Positions 46,908 through 56,645 of a stretch of DNA of 64,000 bases are shown piece after piece (the first letter of the stretch is position 1; each line of letters opens with the position of its first letter). The position numbers and the translations under genes are program-made. Source of the stretch: Bacteroides ihuae (lineage in GTDB: Bacteria; Bacteroidota; Bacteroidia; Bacteroidales; Bacteroidaceae); the NCBI RefSeq assembly GCF_900104585.1, contig NZ_FNVX01000005.1, forward strand, positions 434,001-498,000, read 5' to 3'. Below the pieces are notes generated by a model. The model had not been told where the DNA came from and did not search any database. It was given only the letters and a program-made list of their open reading frames with translations.

Positions 46908-48335
46908 TTACTGCTTCTTCACTATTTTATATCCGATGGTAGCAATGAAAATGCTCATTAGCGGACTAATAATATTGAAGAAACAATAAGGCAAATACGT
47001 CAAAGTAGGGACACTTAGAATCGTTGCTTGAGTCATTCCACAGGTATTCCATGGAATGAGTACAGAGGTCACTGTTACCGCATCTTCCGTAGTTCTGCTT
47101 AAGAGTCTACTCTCATATCCTTTATTCTTATAGATATTATTGAACATGTTTCCGGTGAGGATGATCGAGATGTACTGATCGGCAGTAGTTAGATTCAGAA
47201 ATATGCCGGAACAGACAGTCGACGTTACCATGCTAACTCTGTTTTTCATGAATCGGACAAATACTGAGGTGATGCTACCTAGCATACCGCTGGCAGTCAT
47301 GGCTCCACCAAAACACATGGCGCAAACAATGAGCCATACGGTATTTAGCATACCAGCCATACCTCGGGTAGCTATTAAATCAGTGAGTTCTACATTGTCA
47401 GTATGCAATCCTGTTGGCCCGTATAGGGTCATCATTAGGCCTTTATAGGCAGACTCGGCACCTCCATTTGGGAGACCGGAAATCTCTTGAAGCAAATCCG
47501 GTTGAAAGATGATAGCAAATATTCCTGCTAGCGCTGTAGAAATGAAAAGAGTAATGAGCGAAGGCACTTTTCGAGCTATCAAGATAGCGGTTGCCAGAGG
47601 CACTAGTAATACCCAAGGAGTAATATTGAATCTGCTGTTGAGTGCTGCAGAGAAGGAAGCAATGTGTTCTGTATTACTTGCCTCGTGTGATAAGCCGGCG
47701 ATGGTAAAGATGATAATTGTGATGACCAATGACGGTATAGTGGTTATCATCATGTAACGAATATGCTTGAAGAGAGGAGTGTCTGTTACCGAAGAGGCTA
47801 GGATGGTCGTGTCTGATAATGGAGAAATTTTATCTCCGAAGTAAGCTCCTGATATGATCGCTCCTGCAATCCAACCTTCATCGAAGCCTTGCGCTTTTCC
47901 TATCCCCATCAATGCAATGCCGATGGTAGCAATGGTAGTCCACGAACTACCAGTCATCACCGACACTAACGCACAGATGATGCAAGTAGATGCCAGAAAA
48001 AAGTGTGGATGAATAATCTGTATTCCATAATAAATTAACGTAGGAACTATTCCACTTATCATCCAACTACCACTTAAAGCTCCAATAATAAGCAAGATGA
48101 TAAGAGCCGTTGCTATACCTGCTATGTTATTGGTGATAGCTATTTCAAAATCTTTCCACCCTATTTTGTAGATGCCCATACCAATGACTACACATACCGA
48201 TGTGGTGGTGAGGAGTGCTATCTGGCTACCACCATTCAGAGCGTCACTTCCAAATATACGTATGGTTGCGGCAAGTAGGGATACTAATAATAAAATGGGA
48301 ATGATGGAGACTATTGGAGAAGGGGTCTTCTGCAT
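46908..48335 (-). CDS. Na+/H+ antiporter NhaC family
   Basis: 475 residues, about 11-12 membrane segments. NhaC-family motifs: GSSWTTIATIGIALMGIG, GAYFGDKISPLSDTTILAS with conserved Asp and Ser/Thr, and PWNTCGMTQATIL near the C-terminus. Exchanges Na+ for protons (or malate-Na+/lactate-type relatives). Starts 17 bp downstream of the VIT1-like gene on the same strand, so the two may be co-transcribed. Confidence 0.92.
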   Translation of the reverse strand: MQKTPSPIVSIIPILLLVSLLAATIRIFGSDALNGGSQIALLTTTSVCVVIGMGIYKIGWKDFEIAITNNIAGIATALIILLIIGALSGSWMISGIVPTLIYYGIQIIHPHFFLASTCIICALVSVMTGSSWTTIATIGIALMGIGKAQGFDEGWIAGAIISGAYFGDKISPLSDTTILASSVTDTPLFKHIRYMMITTIPSLVITIIIFTIAGLSHEASNTEHIASFSAALNSRFNITPWVLLVPLATAILIARKVPSLITLFISTALAGIFAIIFQPDLLQEISGLPNGGAESAYKGLMMTLYGPTGLHTDNVELTDLIATRGMAGMLNTVWLIVCAMCFGGAMTASGMLGSITSVFVRFMKNRVSMVTSTVCSGIFLNLTTADQYISIILTGNMFNNIYKNKGYESRLLSRTTEDAVTVTSVLIPWNTCGMTQATILSVPTLTYLPYCFFNIISPLMSIFIATIGYKIVKKQ

Positions 48336-48352
48336 ATTTTAGGGTGTAGAGG

Positions 48353-49225
48353 TTAGGCTTCTATTCCGGTAAATGTTTTGAGGGCATACCCAATTAAGAA
48401 ACTGACTCCGGCTACACTAAAGCTAAGCACTGCCATTTCAATGAAACGCTTTTGGAAGCTCTCTCCACGTGCCACAGCAGAGTAATAGTTAAATATAGCA
48501 ATAATGAATAATGCCATCAGTAACATTAGCCCCAGTGCAATAAGTACATTGTCGATAAATACGAAAGGAGCAACCAATGCAGCAACTGTGATAATATATG
48601 CTATCCCTGTGTAAACAGCGGCTTTCACCGGATGCTTTTTATCTTCTTTTTCGGATTTTGTGGAAAGGTATTCTGATGAAGCCATGGATAGTGCAGCAGC
48701 AATTCCGGTAATACTTCCTGTAAGAGCAATTAGATGTGAATTATTGAGTGCCAATGTAAAACCAGCCAATGCGCCGGTAAACTCTACAAGTGCATCATTA
48801 AGCCCCAAAACGACAGAACTCATATATTCTAATCTCTCTTCATTAATCATGTCGATGAGCTTATGCTCATGATTCTCCTCATCTTTGGCCAGTTTTGTCA
48901 ACTCTGGATATTCAGGATGTTCATAATACAATGCTTGCGCATCCTTTTCGTCTGCTTCCAACAATTTGATAGCGAATGTGAGTCCCAGAATACGTGCCAA
49001 CCAATAATATTTGGCTATGCGCATGCGTTTGGGCTTAACGTCTGTTCCTGTAAGTTTCTTTAATATCTCATAGTGAGCTTTCTCTTCAACCGATATCTGT
49101 AAGAGTATTTTTTTATTTGCGTCATCCTTAACAATTGAAGCTAGTTGCGCATAGACAATGCTTCCGGTTAGTTCGTCTTCCTCGAAACGAATAAAGCTTT
49201 TAAGGGTCTCTTTATTTAGGCTCAT
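48353..49225 (-). CDS. ferritin-like/VIT1 fusion, iron or manganese transporter
   Basis: 290 residues. N-terminal rubrerythrin-like domain (~1-130) with metal-ligand helices (RFEEDELTGSIVYAQLA; ISVEEKAHYEILKKL; LAKDEENHEHKLIDMI), then a VIT1/CCC1 membrane domain (~135-290) with SSVVLGLNDALVEFTGALAGF and MASSEYLSTKSEKED. Related fusions (MbfA) export iron. It probably moves Fe2+ or Mn2+ across the inner membrane with the soluble domain binding metal. A -7 box precedes it. Confidence 0.9.
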   Translation of the reverse strand: MSLNKETLKSFIRFEEDELTGSIVYAQLASIVKDDANKKILLQISVEEKAHYEILKKLTGTDVKPKRMRIAKYYWLARILGLTFAIKLLEADEKDAQALYYEHPEYPELTKLAKDEENHEHKLIDMINEERLEYMSSVVLGLNDALVEFTGALAGFTLALNNSHLIALTGSITGIAAALSMASSEYLSTKSEKEDKKHPVKAAVYTGIAYIITVAALVAPFVFIDNVLIALGLMLLMALFIIAIFNYYSAVARGESFQKRFIEMAVLSFSVAGVSFLIGYALKTFTGIEA

Positions 49226-49250
49226 GATTTTCTATAAATTAATGTATGCA

Positions 49251-49258
49251 CAAAGGTA
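49251..49258 (-). promoter_or_regulatory. -7 box of the VIT1-like gene
   Basis: Minus strand TACCTTTG followed by T matches TAnnTTTGY, 26 bp before the ATG at 49225; -33 element not evident. Confidence 0.5.
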
Positions 49259-49320
49259 TGATATTTATGGAAAAGGATTACATGCGTGTATCCTTTTTAT
49301 TGATTATCTGATAAAATAAT

Positions 49321-49360
49321 AGCAGGCTGCCTCGAAATAATGTTCTCGGAACAGCCTGCT
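49321..49360 (-). terminator. terminator of the TonB receptor gene
   Basis: Stem AGCAGGCTG (49321-49329) / CAGCCTGCT (49352-49360), followed on the minus strand by an AT-rich ATTATTTTAT tail. Lies 42 bp after the receptor stop at 49402. Confidence 0.7.
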
Positions 49361-49401
49361 TATTTATAATTCCTGCTATTCTATTTCTTACTTATTTTAT
49401 C

Positions 49402-51813
49402 TTAAAAGCTTAGTGGAATCAGTAGTTTTATACCAAAGTTACGTCCCATATTATAGATACCTTGTCTTCCTGTTACAGAATTTTCATCGGCATATTTTAG
49501 CCTGCTCAAATGACTTTGATACGCCTTGTTAGTCAAGTTATTGGCTGTGAAATATAGCGAAGCCAACGTATGTCCTTTGTGCATGAAGTCCGTTCCGATA
49601 GAAGCGTTCAGTAGGGTATATGCAGCTGTTGCTGTTTCAGTTCCAAAAGCAGAGTATATATGATCTTGCTTCAAATTACACTCAACGCCAAACGAAACAT
49701 AGGTATTATTCAGTGTTTTACCATGGCGGATTATGTCGTAACGAAGATCTGACATTAATTTAGGTGCAGGAGTAAAAGGTAAGTACTTAGTAGAATCAGG
49801 TTGATTGAGCTGAACTGAATTTACATAAGAGAAAGTGTTTTGAAAATGTAATCTTTCTACCGGATGAATGTCAACGCTGACTTCTCCTCCTAATATGCGG
49901 GCATTACCGGATACGAATTGATAGGTCTTATATCCGTCGGCCAACATATCTTCACCGTTACTGTTGAGCAGTTTGTGTGAGAAGATATAGTTGTTTATCC
50001 GATTTGCAAATAGCGATAGCTCTCCAGAGATGAATGGTGAAGAATATCCCAATCCCCAGTCGGCTTGCCAACTGTTTTCGGCTTTCAATCCAGTATTTCC
50101 TTTTTCGTAACGTATGGTTCCCTCATGAGCTCCATTGGATGCCAGTTCACTCATGTTAGGAGCTCTGAACCCTCTTGAAACATTCAATTTAGTATGCCAT
50201 GAATCAAAAATCTGATAGGTTAATCCCACACTACCACTAATGCCACTAAAATTACGGGAGAAGTCGGCGAACTTCTCTTCTGCTCCAGCAGCATTTGCGT
50301 TTACTACTTCTTCGTCCTTATTTAAATACAGTGATTTTCCGTGATTGTGGCGATTATCGAAGCGCACACCCCCGCTTACGTCCAATTTGCCAAAGCTCCG
50401 GCTAGCCAAAGCGAAAGCACCAACATCAAATAAATTATATTCAGGAATGAGGAACTCTGTTCCTTTATTCATTGATTTTTGATACATACCGTTTACGCCC
50501 GCTACTATTTTGTAGCCACTTATCTCGGGTAGGGAATAGCGTATGTCATAGTTTACCGTATGCAATTGAAAGTAAAGTCCATAATCATTTGGCGACAGTA
50601 TATTAGCGAATTCCTGACGACGGTTTTGCTGATAGCCGATGATTGTTTTCAAGTTTCCTTCTCCTAACACGATATTGTTATTCAAAACAGCTTTATAGTG
50701 ATATACCTGTTGATAAGGCATCTGATGCTTATACGACTTACTATCCTTATCTGTTGCGACAACTTGCCCTTCTTCACCATCAATAATGGCAGGTTTCAGA
50801 AATCTACCAGTTGCTTCGTCTCGTTCACCTTCTACTATTCCAGGTGTGAGGTGATAGTAATCGAGTGTGAGGTGAGAATATCCCCAATTGCGATTGATTC
50901 CAAGTAAGCCGGAGACCGCTCTCTCCCTAAAGCCCGAATTATAAACATATCCATCGTATTTATTCTTGTAGGAGTGAGCCATTTTATCACTATATCTCCA
51001 ATTCCAGACAAACCCGTTTTTGTTTCCGGCAGTGTTAACGGAGTAATTGAATAAGCCGTTGTTACTCTGATATTCCGTTGCCACATTTGCCTTTATTGAA
51101 CCTACTGGTAGTATGGGATCCGATTGGAAATTGATAACGCCTGCCATTGCATCCGAACCGTAGGTTAAACTTGCCGGGCCCTTTAGTATCTCTACAGAGT
51201 TTACACTTTGAGCGTCTATCTCTATTCCATGCTCGTCTCCCCATTGCTGTCCTTCCTGACGTATTCCGTCATTTACGACCACTACTCTGTTGTATCCCAA
51301 ACCTCTGATGACAGGCTTTGAGATGCTACTTCCGGTTGTTATTTCTGATACACCCGGTTGCTTTGCAATCGCATCTATAATGTTAGTCGATGATTGTCGT
51401 TCCAATTCTTTCTTTGAAACGTAAGATATCGGCGACGGAGTCTTTTTTATCAGCGAATTTCCTGTTAGTGATGTGATGACTACTTCGTTAATTTCAGCAT
51501 TCGATTCTTTTAGTGAGAAATTAAGAATCTCAACGGTTTTCAAATCTATTGTCTGCACAATTGTTTGATGTCCTAGATAAGTCACTTGCAGAGTTGTCTT
51601 TATCGCAGGCAGATTGTTTATATGATAGTCTCCCTGGTTGTCACTTACGGCTCCTTTCTTCAATTCCGGGAAATAAATGTTCACACCAATTAATGGGCTT
51701 TTGTCTATTTCATCGATGATTTTACCTTTCAGTGATTTATTTCCCACCGGAGCGCTTGCAAATGCAGACGTTAGGGAAAGTAGAAATATAGCGATTATAT
51801 ATATTCTTTTCAT
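49402..51813 (-). CDS. TonB-dependent receptor, probable metal receptor
   Basis: 803 residues. Signal peptide to ~AFASA; carboxypeptidase-like domain ~30-115; plug ~120-235 with IRGLGYNRVVVVNDGIRQEGQQWGDEHG and GPASLTYGSDAMAGVINF; barrel ending in KLLIPLSF. The plug motif is like ZnuD/CopC-type or heme receptors. Start 51813 (MKRIYIIA) fits a normal signal peptide; an earlier in-frame ATG (51852) does not. The upstream gene on the same strand encodes a small His-rich exported protein, so a metal such as Zn or Cu is the likely cargo; inference. Confidence 0.9.
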   Translation of the reverse strand: MKRIYIIAIFLLSLTSAFASAPVGNKSLKGKIIDEIDKSPLIGVNIYFPELKKGAVSDNQGDYHINNLPAIKTTLQVTYLGHQTIVQTIDLKTVEILNFSLKESNAEINEVVITSLTGNSLIKKTPSPISYVSKKELERQSSTNIIDAIAKQPGVSEITTGSSISKPVIRGLGYNRVVVVNDGIRQEGQQWGDEHGIEIDAQSVNSVEILKGPASLTYGSDAMAGVINFQSDPILPVGSIKANVATEYQSNNGLFNYSVNTAGNKNGFVWNWRYSDKMAHSYKNKYDGYVYNSGFRERAVSGLLGINRNWGYSHLTLDYYHLTPGIVEGERDEATGRFLKPAIIDGEEGQVVATDKDSKSYKHQMPYQQVYHYKAVLNNNIVLGEGNLKTIIGYQQNRRQEFANILSPNDYGLYFQLHTVNYDIRYSLPEISGYKIVAGVNGMYQKSMNKGTEFLIPEYNLFDVGAFALASRSFGKLDVSGGVRFDNRHNHGKSLYLNKDEEVVNANAAGAEEKFADFSRNFSGISGSVGLTYQIFDSWHTKLNVSRGFRAPNMSELASNGAHEGTIRYEKGNTGLKAENSWQADWGLGYSSPFISGELSLFANRINNYIFSHKLLNSNGEDMLADGYKTYQFVSGNARILGGEVSVDIHPVERLHFQNTFSYVNSVQLNQPDSTKYLPFTPAPKLMSDLRYDIIRHGKTLNNTYVSFGVECNLKQDHIYSAFGTETATAAYTLLNASIGTDFMHKGHTLASLYFTANNLTNKAYQSHLSRLKYADENSVTGRQGIYNMGRNFGIKLLIPLSF

Positions 51814-51911
51814 TGTTATATAGTTATGAGTATCAGCCTCCAAATTGATCATTTGAAGTCTACTATCTGATTAATGGATATTTTTATTCTTAATCTGGAT
51901 ATACGAAACAG

Positions 51912-51935
51912 CTTCTATTACACATATAATAGAAG
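51912..51935. promoter_or_regulatory. palindrome before the TonB receptor gene
   Basis: CTTCTATTA-n6-TAATAGAAG, a perfect 9-bp inverted repeat in the 148-bp gap between the His-rich gene and the receptor. No U-run; might be a metalloregulator operator or an RNA hairpin. Confidence 0.3.
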
Positions 51936-51961
51936 GTTATAAGAAAATAAGCAAAATAGGA

Positions 51962-52288
51962 TCAAGCAATAGCAGGGGGAGCACGTAAACCGTGAGAATA
52001 AGAGATATTGAATGTTCCCTTATTCTGGTAGATCGGAACTTTGTAAGGAAGAAGTTCCGCTATGAATAATGTTACGTGAATAGATTCTGATTGAATAAAA
52101 GGGGATAGAGTGAAATCACAAATGGGACAATTATGATGTTCGTGTCCGGTGGCATTTGAAGATTGCTGTTGAGAAGAGGTTGTATCAGTATCGTTGTGAT
52201 GATGAAATGACTTCACCACATTTATTGGCATGAATGCTAATATTAATAGCCATGCTATACTGATTCTCTTCCTGTTTTCTCTTTTCAC
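51962..52288 (-). CDS. small His-rich exported protein
   Basis: 108 residues. N-terminal hydrophobic signal (~8-24), then FHHHNDTD, a Ser/Gln linker, and HEHHNCPICDF (His cluster plus CxxC); the C-terminus ends in LRAPPAIA. Likely a periplasmic or outer-membrane-associated metal-binding protein; similar short proteins precede TonB-dependent metal receptors in Bacteroidetes. It has its own promoter and reads into the receptor gene 148 bp downstream. Family not named with certainty. Confidence 0.75.
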   Translation of the reverse strand: MKRENRKRISIAWLLILAFMPINVVKSFHHHNDTDTTSSQQQSSNATGHEHHNCPICDFTLSPFIQSESIHVTLFIAELLPYKVPIYQNKGTFNISYSHGLRAPPAIA

Positions 52289-52627
52289 CTTCTTAAAGAA
52301 TAGCTCGTCAAAAGTAGAACTTTTACTTTTTTATGCAATGATGTCTTCACTTAATAAAGACTAATTTTATTCTTATTTGACTTAACAATAAATTTGCCCA
52401 TAATGTTTAGGGAACAGGTCTATGGAGTGAAAAATTAGGGAAAAGCTTAAGGATTGAGAAGGTTTCAAAAGAATTAAGCGGATTTCTGGCGAATGATTTG
52501 CAGATCTCATTAAAATTGGGGAACATTGTATTCAAATTGAGCATGAAAGTTTCTCTTTTGATCGTTTGCATACTGTCTAAATAGCGTATATCAACGATGT
52601 GCCCAACTTTTATAGAACATTAAAAAA
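52289..52627. other. divergent intergenic region, 339 bp
   Basis: Holds the minus-strand promoter at 52309-52339. The remaining ~290 bp before the KDG kinase shows no gene, hairpin or clear -7 box. Confidence 0.5.
52309..52339 (-). promoter_or_regulatory. promoter of the His-rich protein/TonB receptor unit
   Basis: Minus strand ATTG (-33, 52336-52339), 19-bp spacer, TACTTTTG (-7, 52309-52316). Start of transcription near 52302, so the leader is only ~14 nt. Confidence 0.6.
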
Positions 52628-53671
52628 ATGACAATGAAAGTAGTTACGTTTGGAGAAGTCTTGCTGCGCCTTACTGCACCCGAGAATCTTCGTTTTTCTC
52701 AGGCTAAAGATTTTATCGTTACTTATGGAGGCAGTGAAGCCAATGTTGCCGTTTCGCTGGCTAACTATGGTGTTCACACCAAGTTTGTTACTCGTCTGCC
52801 GGAAAATGAGATCGCCCGTGCATGTGTCATGACTCTTCGCTCACATCATCTCTCTACGGAAGGTATCGTGTATGGGGGTAATCGTTTAGGCATTTACTTT
52901 CTTGAGAATGGTGCTGTGGCTCGTAGCTCTAGTGTGGTTTATGATAGAGCTGATTCTTCTTTTTCCACTCTTCGTCCGGGTATGATTGACTGGAAGAGTC
53001 TTTTCGCTGATGCTTCTTGGTTTCACTGGTCGGGCATCGCAGCCTCTTTAACCCAAGGTGCAGCAGATGCATGTAGGGAAGCAATTGAAGTAGCCAATGA
53101 AATGGGATTGACCATCTCTTGCGATCTTAATTATCGAAGAAACTTATGGAAATATGGTAAATCGGCTAATGAGGTCATGCCTGAATTGGTAAAATACAGT
53201 GATGTGCTTTTTGGCAGTGAAGGAGAATATATGAATGTATTGGGAATCAATCCTGTAGGATTTAAGGCGCTTGACACTTCATATCCTATAGATATAAAGG
53301 GATTTGAGCGGGTAGGAGATGAAGTTCAGGCGATGGTGCCCAGATGCAAGAAAGTGTTTATTGAGTTAAGAAACTCAATGAATGCTAATCATGATTTGCT
53401 AGGCGGAATTCTCTATTCTGATGGAGCAGTGAAGCAATCGTGTATCTACGATGTGACGCATGTGGTAGATAAGGTTGGTACCGGAGATGCTTTTGTGGGA
53501 GGAATGATCTATGGCTTGATCGCTTATCCACAAGATGATCAGAGAGCTCTCGATTTTGCTTTGGCTGCTTCTTGCCTGAAAACGACCATTTATGGAGACT
53601 TTAATTTAGTAACTGTTGAGGAGGTAGAGAACCTGATGAAAGGCGATGGCTCAGGAAGGGTTTCCCGTTGA
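52628..53671 (+). CDS. kdgK: 2-keto-3-deoxygluconate kinase, PfkB family
   Basis: 347 residues. Phosphorylates a sugar, probably 2-keto-3-deoxygluconate from pectin/uronate breakdown. N-terminal VVTFGEVLLRLTAPENLRF, GGSEANVAVSLANYG (substrate region), CDLNYRRNLWK and the catalytic GTGDAFVGGMIYGL motif match bacterial KdgK. No KDPG aldolase gene is next to it here, so other PfkB sugar kinases remain possible. ATG at 52634 is an alternative start. Its 3' end overlaps the convergent membrane protein gene by 21 bp. Confidence 0.85.
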   Translation: MTMKVVTFGEVLLRLTAPENLRFSQAKDFIVTYGGSEANVAVSLANYGVHTKFVTRLPENEIARACVMTLRSHHLSTEGIVYGGNRLGIYFLENGAVARSSSVVYDRADSSFSTLRPGMIDWKSLFADASWFHWSGIAASLTQGAADACREAIEVANEMGLTISCDLNYRRNLWKYGKSANEVMPELVKYSDVLFGSEGEYMNVLGINPVGFKALDTSYPIDIKGFERVGDEVQAMVPRCKKVFIELRNSMNANHDLLGGILYSDGAVKQSCIYDVTHVVDKVGTGDAFVGGMIYGLIAYPQDDQRALDFALAASCLKTTIYGDFNLVTVEEVENLMKGDGSGRVSR

Positions 53672-54091
53672 GCAAATGTAAAATTGCCACCAATGTTTAA
53701 CGAATAGAAGCCCGGTCATTATTAGTGCCACCGATAGTCCTGTATAGAAGTATGCAATAAACGAGTCAGGGAGTAGGTGAAATGTACGTATGGTAATACC
53801 CATAGTCATCATAAATGCCATAATAATCCATCCTTTGGCATCAAAAAAGGCCAGCGGATGGTTTCTGTCATCTTTCTCAGCTATTCTGCGTGTATGTTTG
53901 CCATACAGTCTTTTGAAGATGAGGAAAAAGAAGATTGTGAATATTGCAATAGCTCCGGCAACTTTCCAAGGCCAGTATAGCGAATCACTCATCCAAGTAG
54001 TAATTCCTATTTTCAATATGTTGGCTCCCGCTATGATCCATACAATACCTGCGGTGATGATCAGTGTCTGTCTGCTTACTTGGTAACTCAT
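53651..54091 (-). CDS. uncharacterised membrane protein, 146 aa
   Basis: Four hydrophobic segments (~9-25, 41-60, 88-105, 113-132). Contains ITAGIVWIIAGANILKIG and a basic loop KRLYGKHTRRIAEKDDRNHPLAFFDAKG. No family recognised. Monocistronic; 3' end overlaps kdgK. Confidence 0.65.
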   Translation of the reverse strand: MSYQVSRQTLIITAGIVWIIAGANILKIGITTWMSDSLYWPWKVAGAIAIFTIFFFLIFKRLYGKHTRRIAEKDDRNHPLAFFDAKGWIIMAFMMTMGITIRTFHLLPDSFIAYFYTGLSVALIMTGLLFVKHWWQFYICSTGNPS

Positions 54092-54222
54092 TATTGATGT
54101 TTTGCATTATGGTTAATAAACAAGTTTCTTAATATTATCCGCATAAGAAACAAAAAACATCTGTGATTGTTGTATCGCAAGAATTTTACTACACCCGCAA
54201 GCCTCCTGAGAATGGTAAATAA

Positions 54223-54278
54223 AAGCAGTTAATTAAGCGTATTGAATTCACTACTTCAACGTGCTTAATTAACTGCTT
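54223..54278. repeat. 16-bp perfect inverted repeat with a loop related to the dispersed repeat
   Basis: Arms 54223-54238 (AAGCAGTTAATTAAGC) and 54263-54278 are perfectly complementary; the 24-nt loop, read on the minus strand, contains TGAAGTAGTGAATT, identical to a 14-nt string in the 8629-8806 repeat. It lies just after the msrAB stop and may serve as its terminator. Confidence 0.65.
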
Positions 54279-54301
54279 CCACACTTTGAACTTATAGCGT
54301 T

Positions 54302-55396
54302 TTATTTCTTTGTCAAAAGAGGTATGTAATCAGCATATCCTTCCTCTTTCATCTTCTCTATTGGAATGAAGCGCAGAGAAGCACTGTTGATACAATAGCG
54401 TAATCCACCTTTTTCTGCGGGTCCGTCATTAAAGACATGCCCCAGATGGCTATTACCTGACTTGCTACGAACTTCTATCCGCTGCATACCAAAAGAAACG
54501 TCTTTATTTTCTTTAACCAGATTACTCTCTATCGGTTTAGAGAAACTTGGCCATCCGCAGCCGGAATCGAACTTATCGGTTGAGATGAATAACGGTTCTC
54601 CGCTCACGATGTCAACATAGATACCCTGCCGATGCTCATTCCAGTATTCGTTCTTAAAAGCCGGTTCAGTCGCACTTTTTTGCGTTACAGCATATTGTTC
54701 TGCAGTTAACTTAGTACGTAATGTGGCATCATCTGGCTTTTTGTAACTTGGCTCTGTTGCCAAAGCAGGAGGATTGGCCTTTTTTGCCACTTCGAACAAC
54801 GAAGACGGAATGTGGCAATAGCCTCCAGGGTTTTTATCCAGATAATCTTGATGGTAATCTTCTGCTTTGTAGAAGTTTTCCATCGGCTTTATTTCCACAA
54901 CAATAGGTTTAGAGTATGCTTTACCCAATTCTTGCACAGCCGATTGAATGACGGGTAAGTCAGCCGGATCAGTATAATAAATACCTGTTCGATACTGAGA
55001 ACCTCTGTCGTGACCTTGCATATTGATGGTGGTAGGATCAATGGTCTGAAAATAAAGATCGATCAACTGTTTTAGCTTTACTTCCTGTGAATCATACTTC
55101 ACTTTCACCGTCTCGGCAAAGTTAGTGCTCCCTGTACATACTTGCTCATAAGTAGGATTCTTGATATTACCATTGGCATAACCTACCTGCGTCTCTTTCA
55201 CTCCTCGAATCAGTTTTATAAAATGCTCTGTTCCCCAGAAACAGCCGCCTGCAAAATAGATATCTTTCTCTATATTCATCGTTTTGTTTTTTAATTGTTC
55301 TTTCTTTTTTTTATTAGAATCATTTGGCGCCGAAGCAAAACTATACAAAAGTAATAATATACCCAGTATTAATAAAGGCTTAATAATCTTATTCAT
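54302..55396 (-). CDS. msrAB: peptide methionine sulfoxide reductase MsrA/MsrB fusion, exported
   Basis: 364 residues. Signal/anchor segment ~8-24; MsrA ~45-200 with [12 protein letters not shown] (catalytic Cys); MsrB ~222-350 with [10 protein letters not shown] and catalytic Cys in [11 protein letters not shown]. Repairs both sulfoxide diastereomers of methionine in envelope proteins. The MsrB zinc-binding CxxC pairs are absent, as in many fused forms. Monocistronic. Confidence 0.95.
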   Translation of the reverse strand: MNKIIKPLLILGILLLLYSFASAPNDSNKKKKEQLKNKTMNIEKDIYFAGGCFWGTEHFIKLIRGVKETQVGYANGNIKNPTYEQVCTGSTNFAETVKVKYDSQEVKLKQLIDLYFQTIDPTTINMQGHDRGSQYRTGIYYTDPADLPVIQSAVQELGKAYSKPIVVEIKPMENFYKAEDYHQDYLDKNPGGYCHIPSSLFEVAKKANPPALATEPSYKKPDDATLRTKLTAEQYAVTQKSATEPAFKNEYWNEHRQGIYVDIVSGEPLFISTDKFDSGCGWPSFSKPIESNLVKENKDVSFGMQRIEVRSKSGNSHLGHVFNDGPAEKGGLRYCINSASLRFIPIEKMKEEGYADYIPLLTKK

Positions 55397-55559
55397 CTTA
55401 CTTGGTTTTTTATATATAACAAATAGTTTAGGAAAAAGGAATCATAATAATTCGTAATATATAGTCGACGCTTATTCCGAATCCTGACATAATACTCTGG
55501 GATACTTAAATACATGCCAACAAATCAAGTATGGGAAGGGATCTGAAAAAGAGCGAATA

Positions 55560-56423
55560 TCAATGATCGGATACAAACTTTTTGAAACTAGCCGATTTGT
55601 TTAATAGATATAATTCAGGGAAACTCTTCTTCAACTCTTCTGTTTTACTCTTCCATTCTTTTGTCAGATAAAGAGGCACATGCATGATGACGATTTTCTT
55701 TGGGTGCAGTGTTGAAATAATATATTTTAAATTGTCTTCAGTATTCAGCATGCCATAGTATAAAAAGGCGATATCTATATTCGGTTTCCAATCTTTGTTT
55801 TGTTCTAAATAAATCTTCATGTTCTCAATACTGGTGTCGCCCGAATGGAAAATCTGTACCCCATCCATCTCTATTGTATAAGCTACGTTGTACATGTATT
55901 GTTCTATATCAATATCCTTACGAAAAAAAGACAAATGCTTCATAGCATGAGCTGTGATATATACGCCATTGACATTTTTTGATTCATTTCTGTTTTGTTC
56001 GGGGGTAAGTTCTACGAACTGATTTTTATAGCTTACAAACCCAAACTGATCTCCATCAATAAAAACTAATGCCGGTCTATTGGTAACCAACTTAATATTG
56101 GGGAATTTATTTAGGTATTTTACCATCAGTTCCGGGCTACAATGATCTTTATGATAATGCGTCAGTAAATGCATTTCTATATGATCGAATGGAGTAGTTC
56201 CCTCCATTATGGCATCTACTGTATCTTTTTCAGGTACATCAAAGATACCGTAGCTTTCTGTGAAAAGTGCATCAATAAGTACTTTGTGATGATCCGTTTT
56301 TAGCAAATAACCTTCATTGGCTATATAAGTTACTTCAAGGTTGTATTTCTCCTTTTGGGCATGCAATTTTATGTGTAAACTTGGGATAAAAAGAATTGCA
56401 AGTAATAAAAAAGTGTGTTTCAT
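55560..56423 (-). CDS. exported MBL-fold metallohydrolase (UlaG-like)
   Basis: 287 residues with a signal peptide (~1-22, LHIKLHAQ). Metal-binding motif THYHKDHCSPE (HxHxDH) near residue 87, further ligands around HSGDTSIENM (~195) and MHVPLY near the end. Substrate unknown; family members range from lactonases to nucleases and lactamase-like enzymes. Confidence 0.85.
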   Translation of the reverse strand: MKHTFLLLAILFIPSLHIKLHAQKEKYNLEVTYIANEGYLLKTDHHKVLIDALFTESYGIFDVPEKDTVDAIMEGTTPFDHIEMHLLTHYHKDHCSPELMVKYLNKFPNIKLVTNRPALVFIDGDQFGFVSYKNQFVELTPEQNRNESKNVNGVYITAHAMKHLSFFRKDIDIEQYMYNVAYTIEMDGVQIFHSGDTSIENMKIYLEQNKDWKPNIDIAFLYYGMLNTEDNLKYIISTLHPKKIVIMHVPLYLTKEWKSKTEELKKSFPELYLLNKSASFKKFVSDH

Positions 56424-56590
56424 ATTATACTATTGTTTTAAAAGTTTATTTGAATTTTATTCAATAGAAATGTAGTGGCAATATATAGATAAAATGTTGA
56501 ATATGGAGATAGGCAAGAAGGAAATTTGATTTGAATTTCATCGCAGATGAAATATTATGGATAGTGTATATACTTTCTTAGTACATGCGA

Positions 56591-56620
56591 TTGTTGCATT
56601 GAAATATTATTGTACTTTTG
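56591..56620 (+). promoter_or_regulatory. promoter of the M13 peptidase gene
   Basis: TTG (-33, 56591-56593), 19-bp spacer, TACTTTTG (-7, 56613-56620), 25 bp before the ATG at 56646. It may also feed the cas13a gene, which starts 58 bp after this gene ends. Confidence 0.6.
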
Positions 56621-56645
56621 AATATAATCTAACAAATAAGGAAAA

